Numbered from the stretch's first letter, positions 1 through 8,751 are shown. The stretch is DNA of 64,000 nucleotides from Desulfitobacterium chlororespirans DSM 11544 (GCF_900143285.1 NZ_FRDN01000009.1:124001-188000), one strand, 5' to 3'. Made by a program: numbers and translations. The notes: generated by a model from the sequence alone, not told the origin.

Positions 1-2589
1 GTTTGACAAGCCAGTCGTTAGCAACCCCAGCACAAATTCCTTCTCTTCTTCCTCTGTCTGCAGCTTGCTTTCCAGCCAAGCCAGGCGGACAGCTTTAAGA
101 ATGCGGCCAATCTCCGGTCCTTCTTTAACCCCCCATTGCCGCAACGTCATGCCATCCACGGTCTGGCGGATAGCCCTGACTGCATCCGTATAGGCTGTCA
201 AAGCATCCCGGAATCGTTCATCCCAGAGCAGAACTTCCATAAGGATGGCCGGTATACCTTCAAGATACTGATCCAAACTCACTAAAGAAATCTTTTCCCG
301 GGCATATGAAGAAGCTTCAGAACCTTCTTCTCCTATGCCTAAGGATAGAAGTCCATCCATAATGTCAAAGAATTTATAGGCTATCCCCTTGAGCTCCCTG
401 GCTAAACGAAGTTTTTCCTCAATGCTCGCAAACTGGGACCTGTCCATCCTGCGCAGACAGATCAGCCATTTTCTTTCCGGAGAAATGGCTTGATTCAGCC
501 CCGGATGAGTAAAATCCCAGGGCAGTTCGGCACTAAACCACTTGCGGAGCACGCCCATAAGAAGCAGGGATTCTCCCATAACTCCAAACTTCAATTCAGA
601 AAGCATATGCATGAATTCTTCGGTGAACCGTTCGCTACTTAGTTTCTGTAAGACACCTGCATCCAAAGCCGTATAAAGTCCCTCCCGTGTTTCCTTAGCC
701 AGGCGAAAACCGTAACGGCCGGCAAAACGCAGAGCCCTGAGAATGCGGGTAGGATCCTCGATAAAGCTGAGATTATGAAGAAAACGGATTTCTCCTTGTT
801 TCAGATCTCTTAAGCCCCCATAATAATCCACCAGCTCGCCATAGCGGACGGAGTTAATGGCTATGGCCATGGCATTGATGGTAAAATCACGCCGGAACAT
901 ATCATCCCGCAAACGAGATTCCTCCACCTGGGGCAGTGCACCGGGGGAAGAATAATCTTCACGGCGTGAGCTGGCTACATCCAGGTGGGAGCCGTCGGCG
1001 AAATCCAAACGGGCGGTGCCAAATTGATCATGGAATACCACTTGAGCGTCCTGAAGCTGATCAGCAAGAGCCCGGGCAAAGGCATGTCCGTCTCCTTCAA
1101 TGACAAAATCCAAGTCCTGAGTAGGCACCTTAAGCAGGATATCCCGTACAAATCCCCCAACGACAAATACGGAATACTCTAATTGATCGGCTACCTGCTG
1201 AGCTGCTGCCAACAAAGAGCGGATCTGCTCCGGCAACTCCTCAAACAAGCGCAGGATATCTTCCCGCATCGCTAAGCTGCGATGGCGGGTCAGTGACATT
1301 TCCGTAGGAACGGCGCTGCCGTGAATAATGCGCAGAATATCGGAACGGGAAACGATCCCTGCCAGTTTTCCTTCTTCCAGAACGGGAACCCTGCCGATAT
1401 CATGCTGAACCATGGTCCTTTGCACGTCTTCCCAGCTGGCATCGGCATCCACAACCACCACATCCTTGGTCATAAATCCTTTGACCGGAGCATGAGCCAG
1501 CCCATGCTTGATGGCTTTATCCACATCCCGGCGGGAAATGATGCCTACCAGTTTTTCTTCCTGGGCTACCGGCACCCCTGTATGACCATATTTAAGCAGA
1601 ATCTGCTCTACCTCACTGAGCTTCATCTCCGGAGATACGGTTTTAACCGGATAGCTCATAATATCTCTGACCCGATTAACACGGTGAGCCTGCTGTGCCA
1701 ATTCCCCCCTGAGTTGCTTGAGAATCTCAGCCACGGAAGCATGTTTCACAGTAGCTGAAGCAGCACGGGTATGCCCCGCTCCCCCAAAGGCCTGGGTAAT
1801 GCGGTTGACTTCAATCCCCCGTCCCCGGGAGCGTCCCACCAGATAGACGCGGTTCTCCATCTGAACCACCAGAAATAAAGTCTCCGCCCCTTCCATCTCT
1901 CCCACTCGATGAGCTAAAAGGGCAAGACCGCCCACATAGTCTTCGCTTTCTGCCCAGGAAATATAGACAGGCTGACCTCGGAAATCCTCAGTCTTCCCAT
2001 TATCCAGGAGCTGCTGCAGAAGTTCTTTTTGCTCTTCAATTAAAGGTTTACGGAGATATTCCGCCACAACTCCCAAATTCGCTCCTTGTTCAAGGAGATA
2101 GGCGACGGCTTTAACATCCCGCACTGTAGTACTTTCAAAAAGCAGACTGCCTGTATCATCATAGATGCCCAGAGCAAGAAGTGTCGCCTCAAAAGGGCTG
2201 AGCTGGACGGCCATTTTTCTAAGCTCCTCAATGAGCAACGTGGTACAGGAACCGATGCTTTCAATATGCATCTCCTCAGTAAGAGAGCCATAATAAGGAT
2301 GATGATCATAAATAACAAGGGGTATCTGATCAAATACCCCTTCCTTAATCCCCGCTGCCCGCTGCAAATTATGGGTATCCACCAAGACAATCTTTTCCAC
2401 TTTGGCCCAATCCACATCCTTGGGGCGGGAAAAAGGCAGCCTGTCCTTGGCCAAGGCAATAAAGTCCTGAACATAAGGGTTGGATTTCCCATCCACGACC
2501 ATCAGGCTATCCGGAAAAATCTTTTGGGCAGCGACCATGGATGCCAAAGCATCAAAATCCATTTGGCGATGGGTTAATATGACAATCAT
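1..2589 (-). CDS. DHH phosphoesterase / CBS / CCA-adding (poly-A polymerase-like) fusion protein, C-terminus outside the window
   Basis: The minus strand is open from ATG at 2589 to the window edge (863 codons, no stop). Domains in order: an N-terminal DHH-family phosphoesterase with THRQMDFDAL and the signature VIYDHHP, a DHHA1-like part ending near GGAGHTRAASA, two CBS domains (each with a V-GIVSR or V-GIISR core), then a class II nucleotidyltransferase with VGGFVRDILL, the metal-binding DLDFVIEGDG and FRRDFTINAMA. This is the fused tRNA CCA- or A-adding architecture known in some Clostridia and Aquificae, where the last domain adds to tRNA 3' ends. The DHH part suggests an oligonucleotide phosphoesterase (NrnA-like) activity, and the CBS pair a nucleotide sensor. 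Both of those roles are inferred. The family identity is solid, but whether it adds A, CC or CCA cannot be told by eye. Confidence 0.9.
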   Translation of the reverse strand, partial: MIVILTHRQMDFDALASMVAAQKIFPDSLMVVDGKSNPYVQDFIALAKDRLPFSRPKDVDWAKVEKIVLVDTHNLQRAAGIKEGVFDQIPLVIYDHHPYYGSLTEEMHIESIGSCTTLLIEELRKMAVQLSPFEATLLALGIYDDTGSLLFESTTVRDVKAVAYLLEQGANLGVVAEYLRKPLIEEQKELLQQLLDNGKTEDFRGQPVYISWAESEDYVGGLALLAHRVGEMEGAETLFLVVQMENRVYLVGRSRGRGIEVNRITQAFGGAGHTRAASATVKHASVAEILKQLRGELAQQAHRVNRVRDIMSYPVKTVSPEMKLSEVEQILLKYGHTGVPVAQEEKLVGIISRRDVDKAIKHGLAHAPVKGFMTKDVVVVDADASWEDVQRTMVQHDIGRVPVLEEGKLAGIVSRSDILRIIHGSAVPTEMSLTRHRSLAMREDILRLFEELPEQIRSLLAAAQQVADQLEYSVFVVGGFVRDILLKVPTQDLDFVIEGDGHAFARALADQLQDAQVVFHDQFGTARLDFADGSHLDVASSRREDYSSPGALPQVEESRLRDDMFRRDFTINAMAIAINSVRYGELVDYYGGLRDLKQGEIRFLHNLSFIEDPTRILRALRFAGRYGFRLAKETREGLYTALDAGVLQKLSSERFTEEFMHMLSELKFGVMGESLLLMGVLRKWFSAELPWDFTHPGLNQAISPERKWLICLRRMDRSQFASIEEKLRLARELKGIAYKFFDIMDGLLSLGIGEEGSEASSYAREKISLVSLDQYLEGIPAILMEVLLWDERFRDALTAYTDAVRAIRQTVDGMTLRQWGVKEGPEIGRILKAVRLAWLESKLQTEEEEKEFVLGLLTTGLSN

Positions 2590-2683
2590 AGTTTACTTCC
2601 TTATCATTCGTTCTCACTACAAAAGATTAACCATAATTATATCATTTATCTGGCAACTCCAGCAAGAAAAGGAACACCCATAA

Positions 2684-2713
2684 GCAAAGCACCTCGCGTA
2701 CGAAGTGCTTTGC
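2684..2713 (-). terminator. Hairpin between the 113-aa gene and the DHH-CBS fusion gene
   Basis: Perfect 9-bp inverted repeat (GCAAAGCAC / GTGCTTTGC) with a 12-nt loop just downstream of the gene ending at 2728. The T-run after the stem on the minus strand is weak (TTATGG), so it may be an attenuator or a poor terminator. Confidence 0.4.
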
Positions 2714-2727
2714 AGATTTCCCGTGTA

Positions 2728-3069
2728 TTAAATACTGTCATTAATAGCTTCCATCGCTTGATCGATCTCAGCTTGAGTCAGACCCTCTTTAAGCAGCCGG
2801 TAGTTAATGGCATTCATCCAAAAAGCGGTTTTGGCACTGATCTTCTTAAAGGCTTTGGCATTCTTCTTTTCCCGCTTTTCCCGGGATTCTGCATTAGCCT
2901 GAACGATTGAGCAGGCATAACGGCCTTTGATGCGGGTATCTTGATCCATTTCCTCAAAGGTGGTATTTAAACATTCAATCAGGCTCTTATAGTATTGAGA
3001 GAACTCATCAAAGGGAATCTCATCATCCATATGTAAATACTCTTTCAACTTCTCGAACAACTTATCCAT
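2728..3069 (-). CDS. Small hypothetical protein, 113 aa
   Basis: I do not recognise the family. The ORF is open further upstream, but the start at 3069 is chosen because GGAGG lies 7 bases before that ATG and the extra 26 upstream codons look non-coding. The product is soluble, charged and mostly helical. It begins MDKLFEKLKEYL and has a Lys/Arg-rich middle (RIKGRYACSIVQ, then REKREKKNAKAF) and an acidic, helical C-terminus (LTQAEIDQAMEAI). There are no membrane segments and no cysteine pair. It sits alone between the LCP gene and the tRNA nucleotidyltransferase fusion, with a hairpin behind it. No function can be assigned. Confidence 0.6.
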   Translation of the reverse strand: MDKLFEKLKEYLHMDDEIPFDEFSQYYKSLIECLNTTFEEMDQDTRIKGRYACSIVQANAESREKREKKNAKAFKKISAKTAFWMNAINYRLLKEGLTQAEIDQAMEAINDSI

Positions 3070-3185
3070 CCAATAACCTCCATTTTGTATCCTATATCTA
3101 TCTAGGAATGCCTCAAATATTATACCTTTGTTTACAGGAAATGACAAGGTACTTCTTCTTATTCAAAGGCTTATTCAAGGACTAC

Positions 3186-4535
3186 TTAGTCAAGGACTTC
3201 GAAGGTTATCTCCCCATCCCGGGTCTGTGACCCCTTCCCTTTAGAGGGATCTTGCTTAAGCTGTTCCGTAAGTTCGGCTTTGGCAGGTTTTTCCTTTGTT
3301 GTTTGGGGTTGTGTTTCTGATTCTTTGACTTCGGTGGTCAGAACTTCAACGGTTATCGACCCTTTATCCCCATCCTGAACCTTCTCCTTCACATCGTCTG
3401 GTTCGCTCTCAGGCTTGGTTTCTTTGCTTGCCGGAGGTTGGGCAGGCACATGAACCTTTTGGATCGTTTCAAAAATTGGGGAGGTTTTACCCTGGAAAAG
3501 CCGGTTCAGAATGACCTTGGTCTCCTTCGGGTTGACCTTCCAATAGCTGATTCCCTCTTCATCCGAAAATTGACCCGGAAGAGTTTGATTGATCACTTCA
3601 TAGGTATCTTTATTTTTAAAGGCCATGGCTAAGGCCCAGATTTGCCCCAGATTGAGATTGGTATCTATGGCCTGATAGACCTTAGGGATGATGATGGGAA
3701 GCTTGGGAATATTCCGGGGTGTCGTGGCTTCAGCTACAATGGCTTTCATCACTTCCTGCTGCCGGGAAGTTCGGGTAATATCCGCCAGTTCATCATTACG
3801 AAAACGGGCATATTGCAAGGCCTGGGTGCCATTGAGACGTTGGATACCTTTTTTAAGATTGATAAAACGGTCCTGGGCCTCTCCCGTATCGTAGTACATA
3901 TCTTTTTCCACATCAATAGTAATTCCGCCCAGGCCATCCACAATATTTTTAAATCCTTGGAAATTGGTTAAGACATAGCCGTCAATGGGGGTCCCCAGCA
4001 GCTCCTGCAGATACTGTTGGGTTGAGATTGCTCCCTTTTGCAAACGCGCTATGGCATTGACCTTTTCTTTTTTTTGATTAAGAATAACCTGAGTATCCCG
4101 GGGAACAGAAAGCAACACCATTTTTTTGCTCTTTTGATCCAAGCTGGCCACCATCAGAGTATCCGTATTGCTGAGCGCTTCTCCGGGACGGTTATCCATA
4201 CCAATAAGCAGCACTGTAACCCGGTCCTTCAGGGCAAGTTCACTGGAGATTTCATTGCTTAGAGTATTCTCAGGCAATGCTTCGTCCGCTGTGTTTTTTA
4301 AATTTCCTGCTTCACCGGGGCCGGAGGAGTCTTGATTCTGAGCTATATTCTCCTCCTGGGAAGTGGTTTGGATCATGTTCCTGCTGCGTGCTTCCTGGCC
4401 AAAAAGATCCTGTCTCCCCGAAAACAAAAACACAGCAAACACAATGACAATCCCCAGGCCAAAGCCCAGAACAGCATTAAATCCATAAGTATGAATGAAG
4501 TGAATCAGTCGATTCCTGAGATTCTTTTTGTCCAT
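3186..4535 (-). CDS. LytR-CpsA-Psr (LCP) family cell-wall glycopolymer ligase
   Basis: 449 aa. There is a short basic cytoplasmic N-terminus, one membrane anchor at about residues 19-40, then an extracellular LCP domain (about 105-270) with LLIGMDNRPG, the Asp/Arg signature SVPRDTQV and YARFRND near its end. LCP enzymes transfer undecaprenyl-linked polymers (teichoic or teichuronic acid, capsule) to peptidoglycan at the outer membrane face. The last ~90 residues are a low-complexity Lys/Glu/Thr/Pro tail (PPASKETKPESEPDD and similar) without a known fold, probably wall-spanning. The start is supported by GAGTGAGGAAAG upstream. The polymer substrate is not deducible, and no glycopolymer genes adjoin. 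Confidence 0.88.
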   Translation of the reverse strand: MDKKNLRNRLIHFIHTYGFNAVLGFGLGIVIVFAVFLFSGRQDLFGQEARSRNMIQTTSQEENIAQNQDSSGPGEAGNLKNTADEALPENTLSNEISSELALKDRVTVLLIGMDNRPGEALSNTDTLMVASLDQKSKKMVLLSVPRDTQVILNQKKEKVNAIARLQKGAISTQQYLQELLGTPIDGYVLTNFQGFKNIVDGLGGITIDVEKDMYYDTGEAQDRFINLKKGIQRLNGTQALQYARFRNDELADITRTSRQQEVMKAIVAEATTPRNIPKLPIIIPKVYQAIDTNLNLGQIWALAMAFKNKDTYEVINQTLPGQFSDEEGISYWKVNPKETKVILNRLFQGKTSPIFETIQKVHVPAQPPASKETKPESEPDDVKEKVQDGDKGSITVEVLTTEVKESETQPQTTKEKPAKAELTEQLKQDPSKGKGSQTRDGEITFEVLD

Positions 4536-5156
4536 CTTTCCTCACTCCATATCCATAAAAATTCCCTCCCATAGCATCAAACAATTTGCAAGGCATTATA
4601 CACCCTGGAGAAAATTTTTTTTGCTTTAAAAAAATCTCGGGTCGCCTAGCTTTACAGCAGGAAGCGAATTTAAGCGAGCGGAAACAAAACTTCGCGAAAA
4701 GCACGCAGCGGAGAAAGGTTGGAAACAGGACGTTTCCAGCCGGCTATGAGAACAAGTGCGAAAACAGTGCTTTTAAGGAGCTGATTTAGTCACGAAACCC
4801 GGGCGAGGGTTTCGCCCAAGCCGCCAAGCTATAGAGAATGACTTAGCGGCGCAGGTGGACCTTTCGGAGCGGAGAGCCTTTCGCATTAGTTTTGTCCGTG
4901 CAGCTTATTGAGTGACCGGCAGTAAAGCAAAATCCTGGAGCGTCAACCTTCGGCCGAGTAGCAAACAGCAAAAATTTGGAATATAATACCATGTCAAAAC
5001 CTTGTCATTTTCATCTCTTTTAATTATGTTCATTCAGAATAAGGCTTAAACATGTGTGACGTGAAAAAGGCTTGGGCATGGTTTTCTTATCCCAGCACAA
5101 GCCACTCTCTCTAATTCGGCTGACCCCACTTAAATCGGTTTGAATGGAGGTAGCCT
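4536..5156. other. Intergenic region of ~620 bp holding palindromic repeat copy A
   Basis: No credible gene. An open frame at 4586-4789 lies inside the repeat and has no ribosome binding site or recognisable protein. The repeat occupies about 4638-4940. From 4941 to 5156 I see only AT-rich sequence leading to the GGAGG of the next gene, and no clear promoter. Confidence 0.7.
4638..4940 (+). repeat. Dispersed palindromic intergenic repeat, copy A (long form)
   Basis: Bases 4638-4655 match 18338-18355 with one difference. Bases 4663-4688 are identical to 18790-18815. Bases 4883-4940 match 18834-18890 with about eight differences and one gap. The end blocks form the arms of a hairpin (GCTTTAC at 4649-4655 against GTAAAGC at 4922-4928; GCGGAAACAAAA against TTTTGTCCG). 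Compared with copy B, about 180-200 bp of extra, internally palindromic sequence sits between the conserved blocks. No terminal transposase and no evident target duplication. This looks like a non-autonomous palindromic element or a structured RNA family. Confidence 0.7.
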
Positions 5157-5552
5157 ATGAACTCCTCTCTGTTCGGTTCACGGGGATCTTATGACTACTC
5201 AGGAAATTATTATCCCAGTTCCCCTTATCCCTATGGGCATCCAGGGGCGTATTCCACCTATCCAAATCCCTATCCACAATACACCTATCCTCAGTGCATC
5301 TATCCTTATGGCAATGCCCATCTATCTTATGGGCGGCCTTCTCTTCCTTCTTATTCTTATTCTTATTCCTATCCCATGCCCGCTCCGGCCCAACCTCCTG
5401 TACAGCCCCCTGCCCCCGCTTACCCCAACACCCTAACCTATGGCTGGGGTGAGCCAAGAATTATCATTCCTGACCGGGGCCTGGCGACCATTCTGATCGC
5501 TATCTTAATTCTGGTTGCTCTGGATCTCCTATTTGTGAGACCCAGACGCTAA
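5157..5552 (+). CDS. Tyr/Pro/Ser-rich, C-terminally membrane-anchored small protein (possible spore-coat-type protein)
   Basis: 131 aa with a good ribosome binding site (TGGAGG, 6 bases from ATG). Residues 1-95 are extraordinarily rich in Tyr, Pro and Ser, with repeats such as SYSYSYSYP and YPNPYPQYTYPQ. The tail is a single hydrophobic segment (about 107-125, LATILIAILILVALDLLF) ending in RPRR. The tail resembles the hydrophobic end of YjcZ-type sporulation micropeptides found elsewhere in this window. Tyr-rich low-complexity proteins are common in spore coats and could be cross-linked, but that is inference. Its last 24 bases overlap the end of the convergent activase gene, so the stop regions are shared. 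Confidence 0.7.
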   Translation: MNSSLFGSRGSYDYSGNYYPSSPYPYGHPGAYSTYPNPYPQYTYPQCIYPYGNAHLSYGRPSLPSYSYSYSYPMPAPAQPPVQPPAPAYPNTLTYGWGEPRIIIPDRGLATILIAILILVALDLLFVRPRR

Positions 5553-6563
5553 GTTCTGTTGGTCCCTTACCTCAGCTATTTCTATAGGCTCCACATCCGC
5601 AACAGACCATTTCCCACACCGATCTCCCCAACGGGTCAGCACCTTATCCTCTTGCCTGATCTCCACCACCTCGCAGTGATTGCTGCAGCCTTTGCAATCA
5701 AAGCTCCGCGCTTGAAACTGGCTTTCAGCCATCTTCAAACCCCGGAAGTTCGTAGCCGGACTCTTTTTGTTCAGGAAGCGTTCTTGAGCCAGGAAAGCAG
5801 CGCCCAAGGCTCCCATGACTGAAAAATGCTCAGGAACAATGACCTCTTGGCTCAGTTCTTCTTCAAAGGCTTGGCGAATCCCCGGATTGGCCGCCACCCC
5901 ACCCTGGAAAAATACCGGCCCCAGGATCTCTTTGTTTTTCCCTACATTATTGAGATAGTTGCGCACCATGGCCTGGCATAGCCCGGCGATAATATCCGGG
6001 AGAGGATGACCTAATTGCTGTTTATGAATCATATCCGACTCCGCAAAAACGGAACACCGCCCGGCGATGCGTACAGGATGTTGAGCTTTTAAGGCCAACA
6101 CCCCAAATTCTTCGATGGGAATCCCTAAACGTGACGCCTGCTGATCCAAAAACGACCCGGTTCCTGCTGCACAGACCGTATTCATAGCAAAGTCCACCAC
6201 AACCCCATTGCGCAGGATGATGATTTTAGAATCCTGTCCGCCGATTTCTAAAATGGTTTGGACTTTGGCATTCATCCGGGAAGCAGCTACAGCATGGGCC
6301 GTGATTTCATTTTTCACCACATCGGCCCCTAACAGAGTAGCCGCTAACTGACGGGCGCTGCCCGTGGTTCCCACTCCCTTGATCTCCGCAGCCGAGCCAA
6401 TACAGGCACGCAGCTCCCGCATTCCCTCCTGAATCGTCTGCATAGGGCGGCCTTGGGTCCGCAAATACATGGTCTGGGCTATGGTTCCATCTTCATCGAG
6501 GAGCACGATATTGGTACTGACCGAACCTACATCGACTCCCAGAAAATATTTACTTACCGGCAA
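5529..6563 (-). CDS. Acyl-CoA dehydratase activase (BadF/BadG/BcrA/HgdC ATPase family) with extra C-terminal Cys motif
   Basis: 344 aa. ASKHA-type ATPase fold: phosphate 1 motif GVDVGSVSTNIVLLD, EIGGQDSK, and the two cysteines that in HgdC bridge a [4Fe-4S] cluster across the dimer (C131 in TVCAAGTG, C170 in AGRCSVFAES). Such proteins use ATP to push a low-potential electron into 2-hydroxyacyl-CoA dehydratases or benzoyl-CoA-reductase-like enzymes. Beyond the ATPase there is a ~50-residue tail with DCKGCSNHCEV and a later GDRCGKW, a likely second metal site. It is the last of three co-directional genes and overlaps the preceding one by 14 bases. The substrate enzyme is unknown; no dehydratase gene is adjacent. 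Confidence 0.85.
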   Translation of the reverse strand: MPVSKYFLGVDVGSVSTNIVLLDEDGTIAQTMYLRTQGRPMQTIQEGMRELRACIGSAAEIKGVGTTGSARQLAATLLGADVVKNEITAHAVAASRMNAKVQTILEIGGQDSKIIILRNGVVVDFAMNTVCAAGTGSFLDQQASRLGIPIEEFGVLALKAQHPVRIAGRCSVFAESDMIHKQQLGHPLPDIIAGLCQAMVRNYLNNVGKNKEILGPVFFQGGVAANPGIRQAFEEELSQEVIVPEHFSVMGALGAAFLAQERFLNKKSPATNFRGLKMAESQFQARSFDCKGCSNHCEVVEIRQEDKVLTRWGDRCGKWSVADVEPIEIAEVRDQQNLASGSHK

Positions 6564-7689
6564 GATCCAACACTCCCTCGCTGTTCACTCTTCTCTTCAG
6601 ACGGGACCGCTCCAACAAATCCACAAACGCTTCAATCCGGGTTTGCACTCCGGCTTTTCCTGTATGTTCGTCCACGGTCAAGGTCATAATGGGTATGCCA
6701 TAATCCCCTTGAACCTTGGGCAGAATGCTGGAGGCTACAATCTCCGGCATACAGCCCAGGGGCAAGAGCTGAACAACTCCATCATAGCCCTCCTGGGCGA
6801 ACTGGATGGCGGCGCCGATAGTTTCCTGGGCATGGCCCCCGACAAAACGACCTAAATAAGGTTTGGCCAAAGGATAATAGGATTTCAGGGGACGGTAGCC
6901 TTGGGCCAAGCCGCGGAAAACATGCTGGCCCACCCACCCCGACAGATAGATGGAACGCTCCACTACCGCTCCCAGATTGCCCAATTCCTTCTCCACATCC
7001 ATGGAAATAAAGGGCTCCAATATGGTATATATTTCACCGACTACCCCGATTTTCAGCAGCTCTTCTCCCTCGTAACCGGTACTGCTCCCCAGCTTTTGCT
7101 CCATCTCTTCCTTAAGCCATTGCAGAACATCCTTCATCCCTTGATCCGTCATAGCCTGAACCAGCCGTCCTTTAGCTTCTTCATAAAGGTGATCAGCCAG
7201 CTTGGCATCTTTAACAAGGGGACGAAAACCATGGAACCTATCTTCGATCTGATCCAGGACCACACTTTTTCGGTAAGCGAAAAGCATGGCTTTAAGAATG
7301 CGGTTCCAGGTGTTCCTTTTACCGGCCAGCTTGCGGATCCGCTCAGCCAGCCCCAACAGACTGCCATCAGGAGGCTCCAAAGTGATGACATCAAAGGGAT
7401 ATCCTGCTTCCTGTAAAATCTCCCTTTCCATTTCGCCATAATAGCCAAAACGGCAAGGGCCGATTCCCCCTGTGATCAGGGCCGTATCCGCTCCTTGGGC
7501 CGCAGCCTGGACAAAATTCCCCAGATTCAGTTTAAGAGGAAGGCAGAAGGATTCGGGAGCCAGCTGGGTCCCTATGTTTAGGGTCTCTTTGCTGTTGGGC
7601 GGTGGCACCACATAGTCCACAGCCAAGCTCTCAAGTAAGGCTTGAATCACGATCCAAGCGTTCCCCATATGAGGAAAGGTGACTTTCAT
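6550..7689 (-). CDS. Activase-associated protein, DUF2229/CoA-dehydratase-like (second gene of the trio)
   Basis: 379 aa from the ATG at 7689, which has GGAGGAGG upstream (the frame is open 25 codons further but overlaps the previous gene). Recognisable features are the N-terminal MKVTFPHMGNAW, the Cys-containing ESFCLPLKLNLGNF, the GGIGPCRFGYYGEMER segment, LPLGCMPEIVASSILP and a C-terminal LTVDEHTGKAGVQTRIEAF. The DEHTG/S-xAGVxTRIEAFxDLLER ending is shared with the next gene, so the two are diverged paralogues. In other anaerobes these regions are parts of very large activase fusion proteins. Here they are separate polypeptides. Conserved cysteines suggest an iron-sulfur site. The reaction is unknown. 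Confidence 0.75.
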   Translation of the reverse strand: MKVTFPHMGNAWIVIQALLESLAVDYVVPPPNSKETLNIGTQLAPESFCLPLKLNLGNFVQAAAQGADTALITGGIGPCRFGYYGEMEREILQEAGYPFDVITLEPPDGSLLGLAERIRKLAGKRNTWNRILKAMLFAYRKSVVLDQIEDRFHGFRPLVKDAKLADHLYEEAKGRLVQAMTDQGMKDVLQWLKEEMEQKLGSSTGYEGEELLKIGVVGEIYTILEPFISMDVEKELGNLGAVVERSIYLSGWVGQHVFRGLAQGYRPLKSYYPLAKPYLGRFVGGHAQETIGAAIQFAQEGYDGVVQLLPLGCMPEIVASSILPKVQGDYGIPIMTLTVDEHTGKAGVQTRIEAFVDLLERSRLKRRVNSEGVLDLAGK

Positions 7690-8737
7690 AATCCCTCCTC
7701 CTTTCCAGCATGTCGAGAAAGGCTTCGATCCGGGTGACCACCCCTGCCTCGCCACTATGTTCATCTAAAGTAAGCACTAAATAGGGTTTTTGGTTCTGGC
7801 GGGCACGGCGGGCAAGTAGATCGTTAGTCATGGAATCCGTTCCGCAGCCGAAACAGGATAAATAAATCAAACCCTCGATTTCCGGATCCTCCACATAGAC
7901 AGAACCCGCCCCGAAGATCTTTTTGGCATGGCTCCAAAAGATTTTTTTCTGGAGTTTGCTATGCTGCTCTTCAACAGGAGATGGGCCTACGTTCTCCACT
8001 ACCACGACCTGGGCCTTTTCACGAAGCCGCTGCAACAAGTTCATAGTGGCATAGGATTCATAAGTCAGATAACTATGCCCCACCAGGGCAATCTTGGGCC
8101 CCTTCTCCTGGCACCCGGATCGGGCGACCTGGTCCAGCAGCCACCCGTCTTCAAATTCCTCAGGCTTTTGGTGGCGTCCCACTTGCTTAAATCCCAAATC
8201 CTTTAACTTCATAGGTTCTGCTAAGGCCTCAAAGCATTGCATACTTTCGGTAAAGGACCAGCCGCTATGACGCATTCTTTGGTAGGCTTTCTGCCAACGC
8301 TGCGCTTCAGCAAAGGCTTCCCTGATCCGGCCTTTGGCATGCCCGATCGTCCCTCCGAAGGCCATCAGCTGTTTCAAAACCTCTCTCTTCCCTTCCCGCC
8401 AGTTGATATCTACGGTGTAGAGCTGTACGCCTGCCGGAAGAGCATCGAGAACACTCTCCGGAAGCCCGAGAATTTTAGGACAGAGATAGGTATCTTTTTC
8501 CATGCTCACCAAACGGGGAAGAAAAATTCCATCCACATCACTTAAAACGGTGAGATGCCCCACCAGAATCTTCACCGGCAAACAGGTTTCATCAGGAGCC
8601 TTTTTAAGGCCACTCTCCATAATCTCCCGATTGGTTAGCGGCGAAGTAACCAGCTCGATTCCTAATTTATAAAAAAAACCTGCCCAGAAAGGGTAGTATT
8701 CATAGTACATCAAAGCCCGTGGAAACCCTAATCGCAT
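7631..8737 (-). CDS. Activase-associated protein, DUF2229 family (first gene of the trio)
   Basis: 368 aa, good AGGAGG before ATG. It starts MRLGFPRALMYYEYYPFW, typical of DUF2229 proteins, followed by APDETCLPVKILVGH, a KDTYLCPKILGLPE stretch, YLSCFGCGTDSM and the DEHSGEAGVVTRIEAFLDML ending that also closes the downstream gene. Its 3' end overlaps the start of the next gene by about 59 bases, so the trio is a tight, probably translationally coupled operon. It lies 14 bases after the stop of spoVAF, which could make it co-transcribed with the sporulation operon or driven by read-through. Cysteines suggest Fe-S binding; the role is unknown. Confidence 0.75.
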   Translation of the reverse strand: MRLGFPRALMYYEYYPFWAGFFYKLGIELVTSPLTNREIMESGLKKAPDETCLPVKILVGHLTVLSDVDGIFLPRLVSMEKDTYLCPKILGLPESVLDALPAGVQLYTVDINWREGKREVLKQLMAFGGTIGHAKGRIREAFAEAQRWQKAYQRMRHSGWSFTESMQCFEALAEPMKLKDLGFKQVGRHQKPEEFEDGWLLDQVARSGCQEKGPKIALVGHSYLTYESYATMNLLQRLREKAQVVVVENVGPSPVEEQHSKLQKKIFWSHAKKIFGAGSVYVEDPEIEGLIYLSCFGCGTDSMTNDLLARRARQNQKPYLVLTLDEHSGEAGVVTRIEAFLDMLERRRDYESHLSSYGERLDRDSSLT

Positions 8738-8751
8738 AGTATCCTCCTTAG

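Noticed and set aside
1321-2577. Plus-strand open frames of 145-163 aa
   Set aside because: They lie antisense to the DHH-CBS-nucleotidyltransferase gene, have no ribosome binding sites and encode unrecognisable, low-complexity sequence.
4586-4789. 67-aa frame inside the intergenic repeat
   Set aside because: It covers repeat copy A, lacks a binding site and is not conserved at the other copy.
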